A stretch of 64,000 nt of DNA from Acidimicrobiaceae bacterium (GTDB taxonomy: Bacteria; Actinomycetota; Acidimicrobiia; Acidimicrobiales; Aldehydirespiratoraceae), in NCBI GenBank assembly GCA_009843915.1, contig VYCM01000026.1, positions 1 through 64,000 on the forward strand, given 5' to 3'. How positions within the stretch are numbered: the first letter of the stretch is position 1; every line of letters begins with the position of its first letter. Below the pieces are notes generated by a model that did no database searches, was not told the origin of the DNA, and saw nothing but the letters and a program-made list of their open reading frames with translations. Positions 42,030-49,947 of this stretch are shown piece after piece. Position numbers and translations under genes: made by a program.

Positions 42030-43199
42030 TCATGAGCGCGACCGGGGCAGGCCCAGCCAGCCCTCGGCCACAAGGTTGCGGTTGATCTCGCTGGTGCCGC
42101 CGTAGATGGCGGTCACCGGGGCGTGGCGGAAGTGCTCCTCGATCAGGCCGTCCATGTGGGCGCCGGGATCGTCGTGGGTGAGCAGCCCCTCGGCGCCCAT
42201 CATGTCGAGGAACCAGGCGCAGTGCTTCTTGTAGGACTCCGAGGCGAACAGCTTGGTCATCGACCCCTCCACCCCGAACATGGTTCCCTCCGACGCCAGG
42301 GCGGCGGTGTGGTAGGCGAAGCTGCGGCACACCTCCACGTCGATCATGGCCCGCACCAGCTTGTTGCGTACCTCGTCGTCGTCGATGGGGCGGCTGCCGT
42401 CGGCCCGGCGGGCGCGGCGGGCCCAGTCGACGGCCGCCTCGATCACCGGAGGCGACGGGAACTGGCCTCCGGCGATGCCCCGCTCGTACTTGAGGGCGGT
42501 CTTCATGACCGTCCAGCCGTCGTTCACCTCGCCGAGGCGCCACTCGTCGCCGAGCACGACGTCGTCGTAGAAGGTGGCGTTGGACCTCTCGTTTCCCATC
42601 GTCTCGACGGCCTGGATCTCGATGCCGGCCGTGTCGAGGGGCACCACGAAGAATGTCAGCCCTCGGTGCTTGGGCACCTCGGGGTCGGTCCGGGTGAGCA
42701 GCAGCACGTAGTCGGCCACATGGGCCAGGGTCGTCCACATCTTGGAGCCGTTGATGACCCACCGGTCTCCGTCGCGTACGGCCCGGGTGCGGGCCGCGGC
42801 CACGTCCGAGCCCGACTCGGGCTCGCTGTAGCCCAGGCATGCCAGAACTTCGCCCGACATCAGCCGGGGGGCCACCGTGCCGCGGAGATGATCGCGGCCA
42901 TGCTCCAGGATCATCGACACCGCTACTACGGCCACTCCCAACGCGTCGGCGGGGGCCTGGTGGAGCTGCAACTCTTCGAGCAGCACGCAGAGCTCAACCG
43001 GGTCCATCCCCCCTCCACCGAGCTCGGCCGGCACCGCGCCCGACAGCCAGCCCCGATCAGCTATGGCCCGGTGCAGGGCGGGGGAGTGGATGGTGCCGTC
43101 GCGGGTTGCCGCGATCATCTCGCCGGTGAGGTGCTCGGCCAGGAACTGCTGAACCTCTGCCCGGAAGTCTTCGGCCCGTGCCGGCATGGTGAAGTCCAT
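42030..43199 (-). CDS. Acyl-CoA dehydrogenase, larger subunit of a pair
   Basis: FAD-dependent acyl-CoA dehydrogenase of 389 residues from the ATG at 43199. Motifs: GYSEPESGSDVAAARTRA, WVINGSKMWTT, PKHRGLTFFVVPLD and the C-terminal IYGGTSEINRNLVAEGWLG. The usual catalytic Glu of IYEGTSE is Gly here; an alternative base may lie in ALKYERGIAGG, as in isovaleryl/FadE-type enzymes. One-base overlap with the upstream, shorter dehydrogenase gene points to a heteromeric enzyme like the FadE28-FadE29 steroid or cholate type. Substrate unknown. Confidence 0.88.
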   Translation of the reverse strand: MDFTMPARAEDFRAEVQQFLAEHLTGEMIAATRDGTIHSPALHRAIADRGWLSGAVPAELGGGGMDPVELCVLLEELQLHQAPADALGVAVVAVSMILEHGRDHLRGTVAPRLMSGEVLACLGYSEPESGSDVAAARTRAVRDGDRWVINGSKMWTTLAHVADYVLLLTRTDPEVPKHRGLTFFVVPLDTAGIEIQAVETMGNERSNATFYDDVVLGDEWRLGEVNDGWTVMKTALKYERGIAGGQFPSPPVIEAAVDWARRARRADGSRPIDDDEVRNKLVRAMIDVEVCRSFAYHTAALASEGTMFGVEGSMTKLFASESYKKHCAWFLDMMGAEGLLTHDDPGAHMDGLIEEHFRHAPVTAIYGGTSEINRNLVAEGWLGLPRSRS

Positions 43200-44218
43200 C
43201 ACACCGCCTTCGGGCCTAGGTCGGCGTCCGCGAGCTTGGCTATCTCGGCTGCGGGCTCGCCGAGCTGCAACAGCCAGCCGGCGGCCCGGCGGTAATAGAG
43301 CTGGACGTCGTACTCGGCGCTGTAGCCGTAGCCGCCGTGGTACTGGAGCACCCGGTCGGCCGCGAACCGGGCCGACTCGGCGCCGAACAGCAGCGCCATC
43401 GAGGCGAGCCGGGCGCCGTCGGCCCGGCCGGCATCGACGGCGCTGACGGCCCGGAAGGCGAGCAGCCGGGCTCCCTCGCTTCGGGTGGCGGCGTCGGCTA
43501 GGCCGTGCTGCACCGCTTGGAACGATCCGACCGGCACACCGAACTGGTGACGCTGCTTGGTGTAGGCCACTCCCATCGACAGCACCTCGCCGGCCAGGCC
43601 GGCGTAGGCCACCGCCATGAGCGCCTTCCACTCGGCCAGGGCGCGGTCCCAGACGCTGGCGGCCGCCGCCCCGGAAGCGACGGTCTCCGCACCGGAGAGA
43701 TCCCGGTCGGCGAGGGGCAGATCCGCGGTGTTGGGACGCGCCGCGCCCGGGGGCCGGCCGCGAGCGACCACGATGTCGTCGCCGCGCCTGGCCGCCACGA
43801 CGTCGGCCACCGCGCCGGCGGGTACGAGCAGGGCGGTCCCGCCCGGTTCGACCGGCCCGGGAGCGAGCGTGGCGATCAACTCGCCGGAGGTCACTGCGGT
43901 GACGAGATCCCGCTGCCCGCCGACCGAGGTGAGCAGCCGGGCGCACACCGCATGCTCCACCAGCGGGACCGGCGCTATCCGCCGGCCCCATTCGTGGACC
44001 ACTACAGCCAGATCGACGAGCGAGGCTCCGCCGCCCCCGTCGGCGACGCCCACCGCCATCCCCGGAGCGCCTGCGGCGGCGAGCTTGCCCCACAGGTCGG
44101 GATCGAAACCGCAGCCCGCCTCCGCGGCCCGCACCGCCTCGGGAGTCGCCTCGCGGGCGAACAGGTCACCGAAGGCCTCAGCCACGGCCTGCTGATCCTC
44201 GGAGTATCGGGTCCGCAC
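43199..44218 (-). CDS. Acyl-CoA dehydrogenase, smaller subunit of a pair
   Basis: A 339-residue acyl-CoA dehydrogenase homologue with a shortened, Ala-rich middle part. The fold is supported by LVDLAVVVHEWGRRIAPVPLVEHA, TKQRHQFGVPVGSFQAVQHGLAD and VLQYHGGYGYSAEYDVQLYYRRA. The final IYEGT-type block is absent and the chain stops soon after the FAD-contact motif. GTG start at 44218. In heterotetrameric FadE pairs one subunit is similarly reduced and the active site is shared, which is the most likely arrangement with the gene it overlaps. Function in side-chain or branched acyl-CoA oxidation is inferred. Confidence 0.85.
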   Translation of the reverse strand: MRTRYSEDQQAVAEAFGDLFAREATPEAVRAAEAGCGFDPDLWGKLAAAGAPGMAVGVADGGGGASLVDLAVVVHEWGRRIAPVPLVEHAVCARLLTSVGGQRDLVTAVTSGELIATLAPGPVEPGGTALLVPAGAVADVVAARRGDDIVVARGRPPGAARPNTADLPLADRDLSGAETVASGAAAASVWDRALAEWKALMAVAYAGLAGEVLSMGVAYTKQRHQFGVPVGSFQAVQHGLADAATRSEGARLLAFRAVSAVDAGRADGARLASMALLFGAESARFAADRVLQYHGGYGYSAEYDVQLYYRRAAGWLLQLGEPAAEIAKLADADLGPKAV

Positions 44219-44391
44219 GACAACAAGACGCTAACCCCAGGACCCGCTGCCTGTGCGCTCGATCCGGCACCCGTCGATCACCCGTTTCTCGTTGATGAGG
44301 AATACCTTGGCCCCGGCCGGAGTTGGAGGGGGCGTCGGTTCACTATGAGAGATTGGGACCGGCGACAGCCGATTGAGACGAAGGAGAGACA

Positions 44392-44817
44392 GTGAGACTG
44401 CAATTGGCTCTGAACGTGTCCGACCTGGAGGCCGCGGTGGACTTCTACACCCGGATGTTCGGCACGGAGCCGGCACGCCGCCGGCCCGGCTACGCCAACT
44501 TCGCCATCGACGAGCCGCCCCTGAAGCTGGTGCTCTTCGAGGCCGCCGACGATGCCTCGGACCCCGCCGGATGTTGCGGGGCAGGCGGCACCATCAACCA
44601 TCTCGGTGTGGAGACCGAGAACGCCGATCAGGTGGTCGAGGCTGAGCAGCGCTTGACCGGAGCGGGTCTTGAGACGAGCGGAGTTGACGACGCTCTGTGC
44701 TGCTACGCCACCAAGACCGAGACCTGGGTCACCGATCCCGACGGCGCTCGGTGGGAGTGGTACGTCCGCACCGGCGACAGCGAGGTGCTCGAGAACGTGG
44801 TGGTCGCCTCCCGCTGA
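44392..44817 (+). CDS. ArsI/CadI-like dioxygenase (VOC family)
   Basis: Vicinal-oxygen-chelate protein of 141 residues with the signature of ArsI (C-As lyase) and CadI: LALNVSDLEAAVDFYTRMFG, RRRPGYANFAIDEPPLKLVL, TINHLGVETEN and the paired cysteines in ALCCYATKTETWVTDPDG (about residues 102-103), which in ArsI bind the trivalent organoarsenical. Iron ligands would be the His of NHLG and the Glu of WEWYV. It carries an extra Cys-Cys (AGCCGAGG) before NHLG. GTG start with a strong Shine-Dalgarno (AAGGAGAG). No arsR, arsM or ACR3 gene is near, so its natural substrate in this setting is unclear. Confidence 0.85.
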   Translation: MRLQLALNVSDLEAAVDFYTRMFGTEPARRRPGYANFAIDEPPLKLVLFEAADDASDPAGCCGAGGTINHLGVETENADQVVEAEQRLTGAGLETSGVDDALCCYATKTETWVTDPDGARWEWYVRTGDSEVLENVVVASR

Positions 44818-44831
44818 GCATTCCCATGCAG

Positions 44832-44850
44832 CGGCAGACGTAAGCTGCCG
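44832..44850 (+). promoter_or_regulatory. Inverted repeat just before the MtaD-like amidohydrolase gene
   Basis: CGGCAG-ACGTAAG-CTGCCG, a 6-base perfect inverted repeat with a 7-base centre, ends 6 bases before the ATG at 44857. It could be an operator or a hairpin that controls translation, or a weak terminator of the preceding gene. No Shine-Dalgarno is seen in front of this ATG. Confidence 0.35.
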
Positions 44851-44856
44851 GACACC

Positions 44857-46215
44857 ATGAGTAGCACCACATTCCTCATCTCCGGCGGCATAGTGCTGCC
44901 GCTAGAGGGCCGCAAGGTGAGCTACGACCCGGGCTCGGTTCTCATCGTGGACGGCACGATCGCGGCGGTTGGGGCAGTGGATGACGTGGCGGCCCACCCT
45001 GCCGCGGCAACCGCCCCGGTAGTCGACGCGGCCAGCCATGTGGTGATCCCCGGCATGCACAACGCCCACCTGCACTCGGGTCTGCTGCGGGGCACGGCCG
45101 AAGGGCTCGCCCTGTTCGACTGGCTGGAGAACTACGTCGACCCCGCTCACCGGGCCCTGACGCCCGAGATCGCCAAGGCCGCCTCCTACATGGCCTACAC
45201 CGAGTGCCTCAGGGGCGGCACCACCTCGGTGCTCGACATGTGGCGGTTCATGGAAGGCTCGGCCGAGGCGGCCACCGAGATCGGCATCCGGGCCACCCTG
45301 GCCCCCTACACCGCCGACCGCTACGACTACTTCGAGTCCCTCGAATCGAACCGGCGCCTGCTTGAGACCCACCGCGCCGCCGCGGACGGCCGGGTGCGGT
45401 CCTGGGTCGGGCTGGAGCACATGTTCTACTGCTCGCCCGAGATGTTCAGGGACGCCGCCGCCCTGGCCGAGGAGTTCGACACCGGCATCCACACGCATTC
45501 CTCGGAGACGGTGTGGGAGGTGCAGGAGAGTCTGAGCCAGTTCGGGCGGCGCCCCATCGAGGAGTTCTACAACCGGGGAATCCTGGGCGAGCGCACCGTC
45601 GTGGCCCACTGCGTGTGGCTCGACGACCGCGAGGTGGAGCTGATGGCCCGCACCGGCACCGCGGCCACCCACTGCCCCTGCTCCAACATGAAGATCGCCT
45701 CCGGCCCGGCCCGGATCGACCACTACCGGGCGTCGGGGATGACGGTCGGGCTCGGCACCGACGGCGAGAAGGAGAACAACAACCTCGACATGCTGGGCGA
45801 GATGAAGTTCGCGTCGCTGCTGGCCAAGGTCAGCACCCTCGACCCGACTGCGGCCGACCCCTGGGACGTGCTCGACATGGCCACCCGCTCGGGGGCGGCC
45901 GCCCTCGGCCTCGACGACGTGACCGGCACCCTGGAGGTAGGCAAGGACGCCGACATCGCCATGGTCGACATCGGCGGCCTGCACTTCGTGCCCGTGATGC
46001 ACGGGCAGCACTTCAACGCTCCGGCCCATCTGGTGTTCACCGCCCATTCCCGCGATGTGAGCGACGTGTGGGTCCAGGGCCGGCGCCTGGTGCGCGACGG
46101 CGAGGTGGTCTCCGTCGATGTGGGCGCAGTGGCCGCTGAGGCCCAGGCCGCGGCGGAGGAGCTGTTCGAGCGGCGCGAGGCCCTCAAGGGCAACCCGGCC
46201 ACCCCTCTCTGGTAG
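44857..46215 (+). CDS. MtaD/SsnA-type amidohydrolase, probable nucleoside or purine deaminase
   Basis: Metal-dependent deaminase of 452 residues in the cytosine deaminase/MtaD/AtzB group. The metal ligands are HNAHLHSG (about residue 68), the His in HTHSSET (about 210), VAHCVW (about 250) and the Asp in LGTDGEKENNNLDM (about 302). The composite beta domain ends with KDADIAMVDIGG. Enzymes in this group convert 5-methylthioadenosine or S-adenosylhomocysteine to inosine compounds, or deaminate guanine and s-triazines. It opens a 12-kb region rich in purine deaminases and a nucleoside importer. Exact substrate cannot be assigned. Confidence 0.82.
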   Translation: MSSTTFLISGGIVLPLEGRKVSYDPGSVLIVDGTIAAVGAVDDVAAHPAAATAPVVDAASHVVIPGMHNAHLHSGLLRGTAEGLALFDWLENYVDPAHRALTPEIAKAASYMAYTECLRGGTTSVLDMWRFMEGSAEAATEIGIRATLAPYTADRYDYFESLESNRRLLETHRAAADGRVRSWVGLEHMFYCSPEMFRDAAALAEEFDTGIHTHSSETVWEVQESLSQFGRRPIEEFYNRGILGERTVVAHCVWLDDREVELMARTGTAATHCPCSNMKIASGPARIDHYRASGMTVGLGTDGEKENNNLDMLGEMKFASLLAKVSTLDPTAADPWDVLDMATRSGAAALGLDDVTGTLEVGKDADIAMVDIGGLHFVPVMHGQHFNAPAHLVFTAHSRDVSDVWVQGRRLVRDGEVVSVDVGAVAAEAQAAAEELFERREALKGNPATPLW

Positions 46216-46219
46216 CCGG

Positions 46220-47668
46220 CTAATCGCCCCCGGCGGCCTCGAGCCACTCGCCGGCGATGCGGCGGTGGCGGGCCAGCATCTCGTCGACTCCCGTCGCGGT
46301 CAGCCGACCATCCTCAACCAGCAACTTGCCGGCCACGACCGTGTGACGGGGAGCCACCGGGCCGCAGCGCAGCAGCGCCTCGACCGGGTCCGACAGCGCC
46401 CCGGCGAAGGCGACGCCTTCGAGGGGCCAGACCACCAGGTCGCCGGCCCGGCCCGTCTCCAGAGCCCCGATGTCGTCGCGACCCAGGCAGGCGGCCCCGC
46501 CCAACGTCGCCATCTCCAGCGCCTCACGGGCGTTCATGGCCTCGGGGCCGCCCCTCAGCCGGGCCAGCAGCAGGGCGCCACGGGTCTCCAGCCACAGGGA
46601 GGCGCAGTCGGTGGAGGCCGAGCCGTCGCAGCCGATGCCCACCGGCACGCCCGCGTCGAGCATCTCGCGGATCGGGGCCACCCCCAAGCCGATCAGCTGG
46701 CTGCAGCTCGGGCAGTGCGACACGCCGGTGCCCCAACGGGCCAGCAGGTCGATCTCGGCCGCGTTCGGGACCACGCAATGCGCTACCCACGACCGGTCCG
46801 AACCCCAGCCGACGCTTTCGAGGAACTCGATCGGGCGGCAGCCGTGGAGGGACTCGCAGAGCGCACTGTCGTCGGCGTTCTCGGCCAGGTGGGTGTGCAG
46901 CCGCACGTCCAGCCGCTCGGCCAGTTCCGCGGTGCGAGTCATCAGGTCCGGTGTCACCGAGAAGTGCGAGCACGGTGCCAGCGCGATACGCACCATGGCG
47001 CCAGGGGCCGGGTCGTGGTGGAGAGATACCAGACGCTCGCAGTCGGCGAGGATCTCGTCGTCGTCCTGGACGACCGAGTCGGGCGGCAGGCCGCCGTCCT
47101 TCTCCGACAGGCTCATCGACCCCCGGGTGGGATGGAACCGGAACCCGAGATCCAGGGCCGCCTCAATCTCCGCCGAGGTCAGGTCGCCGCCGCCCCGGGG
47201 ATGCACGTACAGATGGTCCGTGCTGGTGGTGCAGCCTCCCAGGGCCAGTTCGGCCAGGCCGATCCAGGCCGACACATAGGCGGCCTCGCTGTCGAGCCGG
47301 CTCCACAACGGGTAGAGCGTGCGCAGCCAATGGAACAGATCCCCGGCCAGCGCCGGCGCGAAGGCTCTGGTCAGGTTCTGGAAGATGTGATGGTGAGTGT
47401 TGATCAGCCCGGGCGTCACCAGGCAGCCGGAGGCGTCGATGGTGCGCTCGGCTGTCGGCTCTGATCCGGGCTCTCCCATCGCCGTCACGAACCCACCGGA
47501 AACGGCCACCCAGCCGCCGAGAATCTCCCGGCGGTAGGCATCCATGGTCACCACCAGCTCCGCGTCGCGGACGCACAGATCCGCTCGCCCTTCAGGATTG
47601 GCTAGCGGTGAGTCGCCTAGTGGTAGTGTCCGCGAACCGGAGCTAGGCAAGGGGGCTGACGCGCTCAT
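46220..47668 (-). CDS. 8-oxoguanine deaminase-like amidohydrolase
   Basis: Amidohydrolase of about 480 residues. The text LVTPGLINTHHHIFQNLTRAF, HPTRGSMSLSEKDGGLPPDSVVQDD, APCSHFSVTPDLM, HTHLAENADD and IGCDGSASTDCASLW is characteristic of the 8-oxoguanine deaminase/hydroxydechloroatrazine ethylaminohydrolase (AtzB-like) group. Metal ligands HxH, the two later His and the Asp of GCDGS are all present. The start is uncertain: ATG 47674 or 47668 or TTG 47650 are in frame, and the ORF-track start 47701 lies inside the divergent adenosine deaminase gene. It converges with the MtaD-like gene with 4 bases between. Confidence 0.82.
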   Translation of the reverse strand: MSASAPLPSSGSRTLPLGDSPLANPEGRADLCVRDAELVVTMDAYRREILGGWVAVSGGFVTAMGEPGSEPTAERTIDASGCLVTPGLINTHHHIFQNLTRAFAPALAGDLFHWLRTLYPLWSRLDSEAAYVSAWIGLAELALGGCTTSTDHLYVHPRGGGDLTSAEIEAALDLGFRFHPTRGSMSLSEKDGGLPPDSVVQDDDEILADCERLVSLHHDPAPGAMVRIALAPCSHFSVTPDLMTRTAELAERLDVRLHTHLAENADDSALCESLHGCRPIEFLESVGWGSDRSWVAHCVVPNAAEIDLLARWGTGVSHCPSCSQLIGLGVAPIREMLDAGVPVGIGCDGSASTDCASLWLETRGALLLARLRGGPEAMNAREALEMATLGGAACLGRDDIGALETGRAGDLVVWPLEGVAFAGALSDPVEALLRCGPVAPRHTVVAGKLLVEDGRLTATGVDEMLARHRRIAGEWLEAAGGD

Positions 47669-48689
47669 GGACATGGATTCCTTCCTGAAAGCGATTCCCA
47701 AGGTGAGCCTTCACCTTCACCTCATGGGGTCGGTTCAGGCCCGTACCGCGGTCGACCTATGCAACAAGCACAACGTGCCGCTGCCCGACTACGAGGAGCC
47801 CGAGGACCTATACGACTATCCCGACATCTACAAGTTCCTCCACATGTACGACAACACCTCGCTGGGGGTGATCGACAGGGAGGACTTCGAGCGCATCTGC
47901 TACGAGACGCTCACCGAGGCGGCCGAGCACAACGTCCACTACCGGGAGATGTTCTTCAACCCCACCGCCCACATGGCGGCCGGGGTGGACTACGAGACCT
48001 GTGTCGACGGCCTCATCGACGGGATCAACGCGGCCCGCACCGACCACGGCGTCGAGTGCCGCCTCATCGCGGCCATCAACCGCATGGAGACGCCGGAACT
48101 GGGCGTCAGCATGGTGGAGACCCTGCTCGACCATCCCCGCGAGGAGGTGATCGGCATCGGGATGGACTATGCCGAGGCCGAGTACCCGCCCGAGCGGTTC
48201 TGGAAGGCCTACCGCATGGCCGAGCAGGCCGGCCTGCACCTGACCGCGCACCAGTCCGAGGACGCCCCGCCCCGCAACATCGAAACGTGCCTCGACCTGC
48301 TCAACTGCGAGCGGGTCGACCACGGCTACCACGTGGTCGAGAGCGAGGCCATCATGCGCCGCTGCCGCGACGAGGGCGTGGTCTTCACCTGCACCCCGGT
48401 GTCGACGGCGTGGGTGTACTTCAACGACGACTTCGACAACCATCCGATCGGGCAGATGCGCGAGTACGGCATCAAGATCAGCCTGGACTGCGACGACCCG
48501 CCCATGTTCAAGACCGATCCCACCAAGGACTACATCATGGCCCACAACCACATGGGCTTCGAGGTCGAGGACTTCCGCCAGTGCATGCTCAACGGCATCG
48601 ACGGCTCCTGGCTCGACGAGCCCGAGAAGCGCCGCATGCGCCGGGAGTGGGCTATCGAGTTCGACGAGCTGGCTGCGCAGCTCGACTGA
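47667..48689 (+). CDS. Adenosine deaminase family protein with altered substrate loop
   Basis: TIM-barrel deaminase of 340 residues. Zinc ligands and catalytic residues: HLHLMGS (about residue 14; the family usually has H-x-H-L-D-G), AHQSED (about 194, Glu of the HAGE motif kept), DHGYHVV, and SLDCDDPPMF (about 273, the S/N-x-D-D-P motif). The Asp that follows HxHL contacts the ribose 5'-OH in adenosine deaminase and is Met here, which suggests a 5'-modified or otherwise different substrate. ATG 47667 or 47673. It is the first gene of the plus-strand run with the BMP-type importer (50-base gap). Confidence 0.83.
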   Translation: MDMDSFLKAIPKVSLHLHLMGSVQARTAVDLCNKHNVPLPDYEEPEDLYDYPDIYKFLHMYDNTSLGVIDREDFERICYETLTEAAEHNVHYREMFFNPTAHMAAGVDYETCVDGLIDGINAARTDHGVECRLIAAINRMETPELGVSMVETLLDHPREEVIGIGMDYAEAEYPPERFWKAYRMAEQAGLHLTAHQSEDAPPRNIETCLDLLNCERVDHGYHVVESEAIMRRCRDEGVVFTCTPVSTAWVYFNDDFDNHPIGQMREYGIKISLDCDDPPMFKTDPTKDYIMAHNHMGFEVEDFRQCMLNGIDGSWLDEPEKRRMRREWAIEFDELAAQLD

Positions 48690-48739
48690 TCCCCCCACAA
48701 CCAACCAGATGGAAGCTCCAAACCAGAAAGGCACCTGAT

Positions 48740-49894
48740 ATGCGAAGCAAGAAGAACCGAGGTCTCCTGCTCCCACCCAGTGAGACGATCTCACGCCGCC
48801 AGGCCCTCAAGATGGGCGCGGTCGGCATCGGGGGTCTCGCCATCGGCGGCTCGGTGCTCGCCGCCTGCGGCGACGACGAAGAGGACGCCTCGGGTGCCAA
48901 GGAATCGATCAAGGCCGCCTGGGTGTACATCGGCCCGCCCGACGACAACGGCTGGACCCAGGAGCACGACCGCGGCCGCCTCGCGGCACAGGCCGCTCTC
49001 GGCGACCGGCTGGAGACCTCGTTCGTGCCGAACATCGAGTTCGACGCCGGCACGACCGAGACGTTCCAGCAGTTGGTGGACGACGGCAACGACATCATCT
49101 TCGCCAACACCGAGTACGCCGGCCTGCTGACCGAGGTGTCGGACAACGCGCCCGACACGAAGTTCTGCGAGATCAACGGGCACTACTACAGCGACAACCT
49201 GTTCCCGTTCTACCTGGCCCACGAGACGACCGCCTACCAGCTGGGCGTGGCTGCTGGGCACCTCACCGAGAACGGCCGCATCGGCTATATCGGTGCCTTC
49301 CCCACCGCCACCGCGTTCAACGACGTGAACGGCCTGCTGCTGGGCGCCCGGTCGGTCAACCCCGACGCGACGGTGGAGACCGTGCTGGTCAGCACGTTCT
49401 TCGATCCTCAGAAGGCGGCCCAGGCGGCCAACGCGCTGCTCGATGCCGGCGTCGGCTTCCTGTTCGGCGTGATGGACGAGCCCACTTTCCTGCAGCTCTC
49501 GGAGGAGGCCGGCGTGTGGACCGGGTACTGGAACCTCGACTTCCGGTCGGCCGCGCCCACCAAGTACGTGTCCCACTTCGACCTGTCGGAGTTCGGGCCG
49601 TTCTACACCGAGCAGTGCCAGCGGGTGCTAGACGGCACCTGGGTGTCCCAGGACGAGGTGTGGCTGCTCGACACGCCCATCGGCGACTTCGGCCCCAACG
49701 TGCCCCAGGACGTGCAGGACGCGGTACTCGATGTCGGGGCCCAGCTCGACAGCGGCGAACTCCACGTCTACGAGGGCCCGCTGAACGACAACGAGGGCAA
49801 TCAGAGGCTGGCCGCGGGCGAGACCCTCGATTCGCTGCAGGCCTACGCCATCGACTGGCCGGTCGAAGGCGTCAGCGGCATCTCTCCGGTCTGA
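48740..49894 (+). CDS. BMP-family substrate-binding lipoprotein (Tat-exported)
   Basis: Binding protein of a nucleoside-type ABC importer, 384 residues from the ATG at 48740. The N-terminus has a Tat motif SRRQALK (residues 18-24) and a lipobox VLAAC with the lipid-carrying Cys at 43. The mature part is BMP/PnrA-like: AAWVYIGPPDDNGWTQEHDRG, GNDIIFANTEYAG, AYQLGVAAGHLTENGRIGYIGAFP. This family binds purine nucleosides or related ligands outside the membrane. GAAAGG serves as ribosome-binding site. The three following genes encode the rest of the importer. The ORF-track start at 47759 is a frame extension through the deaminase gene. Confidence 0.92.
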   Translation: MRSKKNRGLLLPPSETISRRQALKMGAVGIGGLAIGGSVLAACGDDEEDASGAKESIKAAWVYIGPPDDNGWTQEHDRGRLAAQAALGDRLETSFVPNIEFDAGTTETFQQLVDDGNDIIFANTEYAGLLTEVSDNAPDTKFCEINGHYYSDNLFPFYLAHETTAYQLGVAAGHLTENGRIGYIGAFPTATAFNDVNGLLLGARSVNPDATVETVLVSTFFDPQKAAQAANALLDAGVGFLFGVMDEPTFLQLSEEAGVWTGYWNLDFRSAAPTKYVSHFDLSEFGPFYTEQCQRVLDGTWVSQDEVWLLDTPIGDFGPNVPQDVQDAVLDVGAQLDSGELHVYEGPLNDNEGNQRLAAGETLDSLQAYAIDWPVEGVSGISPV

Positions 49895-49919
49895 GCCCTG
49901 ATTCGGGGCAGCAGCTCTG

Positions 49920-49947
49920 ACTGAGTTGACCGGACTGAGTTGACCGG
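49920..49947 (+). repeat. Perfect 14-base tandem duplication spanning the ATPase start
   Basis: ACTGAGTTGACCGG occurs twice in direct succession. Each copy carries a TTG; the second (49940) is the only plausible start of the ATPase gene, while the first opens a 5-codon frame (TTG ACC GGA CTG AGT TGA) whose stop overlaps the real start. Confidence 0.8.

Noticed and set aside
49893-49912. Terminator or attenuator after the BMP lipoprotein gene (GCCCTGATTCGGGGC)
   Set aside because: The stem has only four to five pairs with no T-run; too weak to call.
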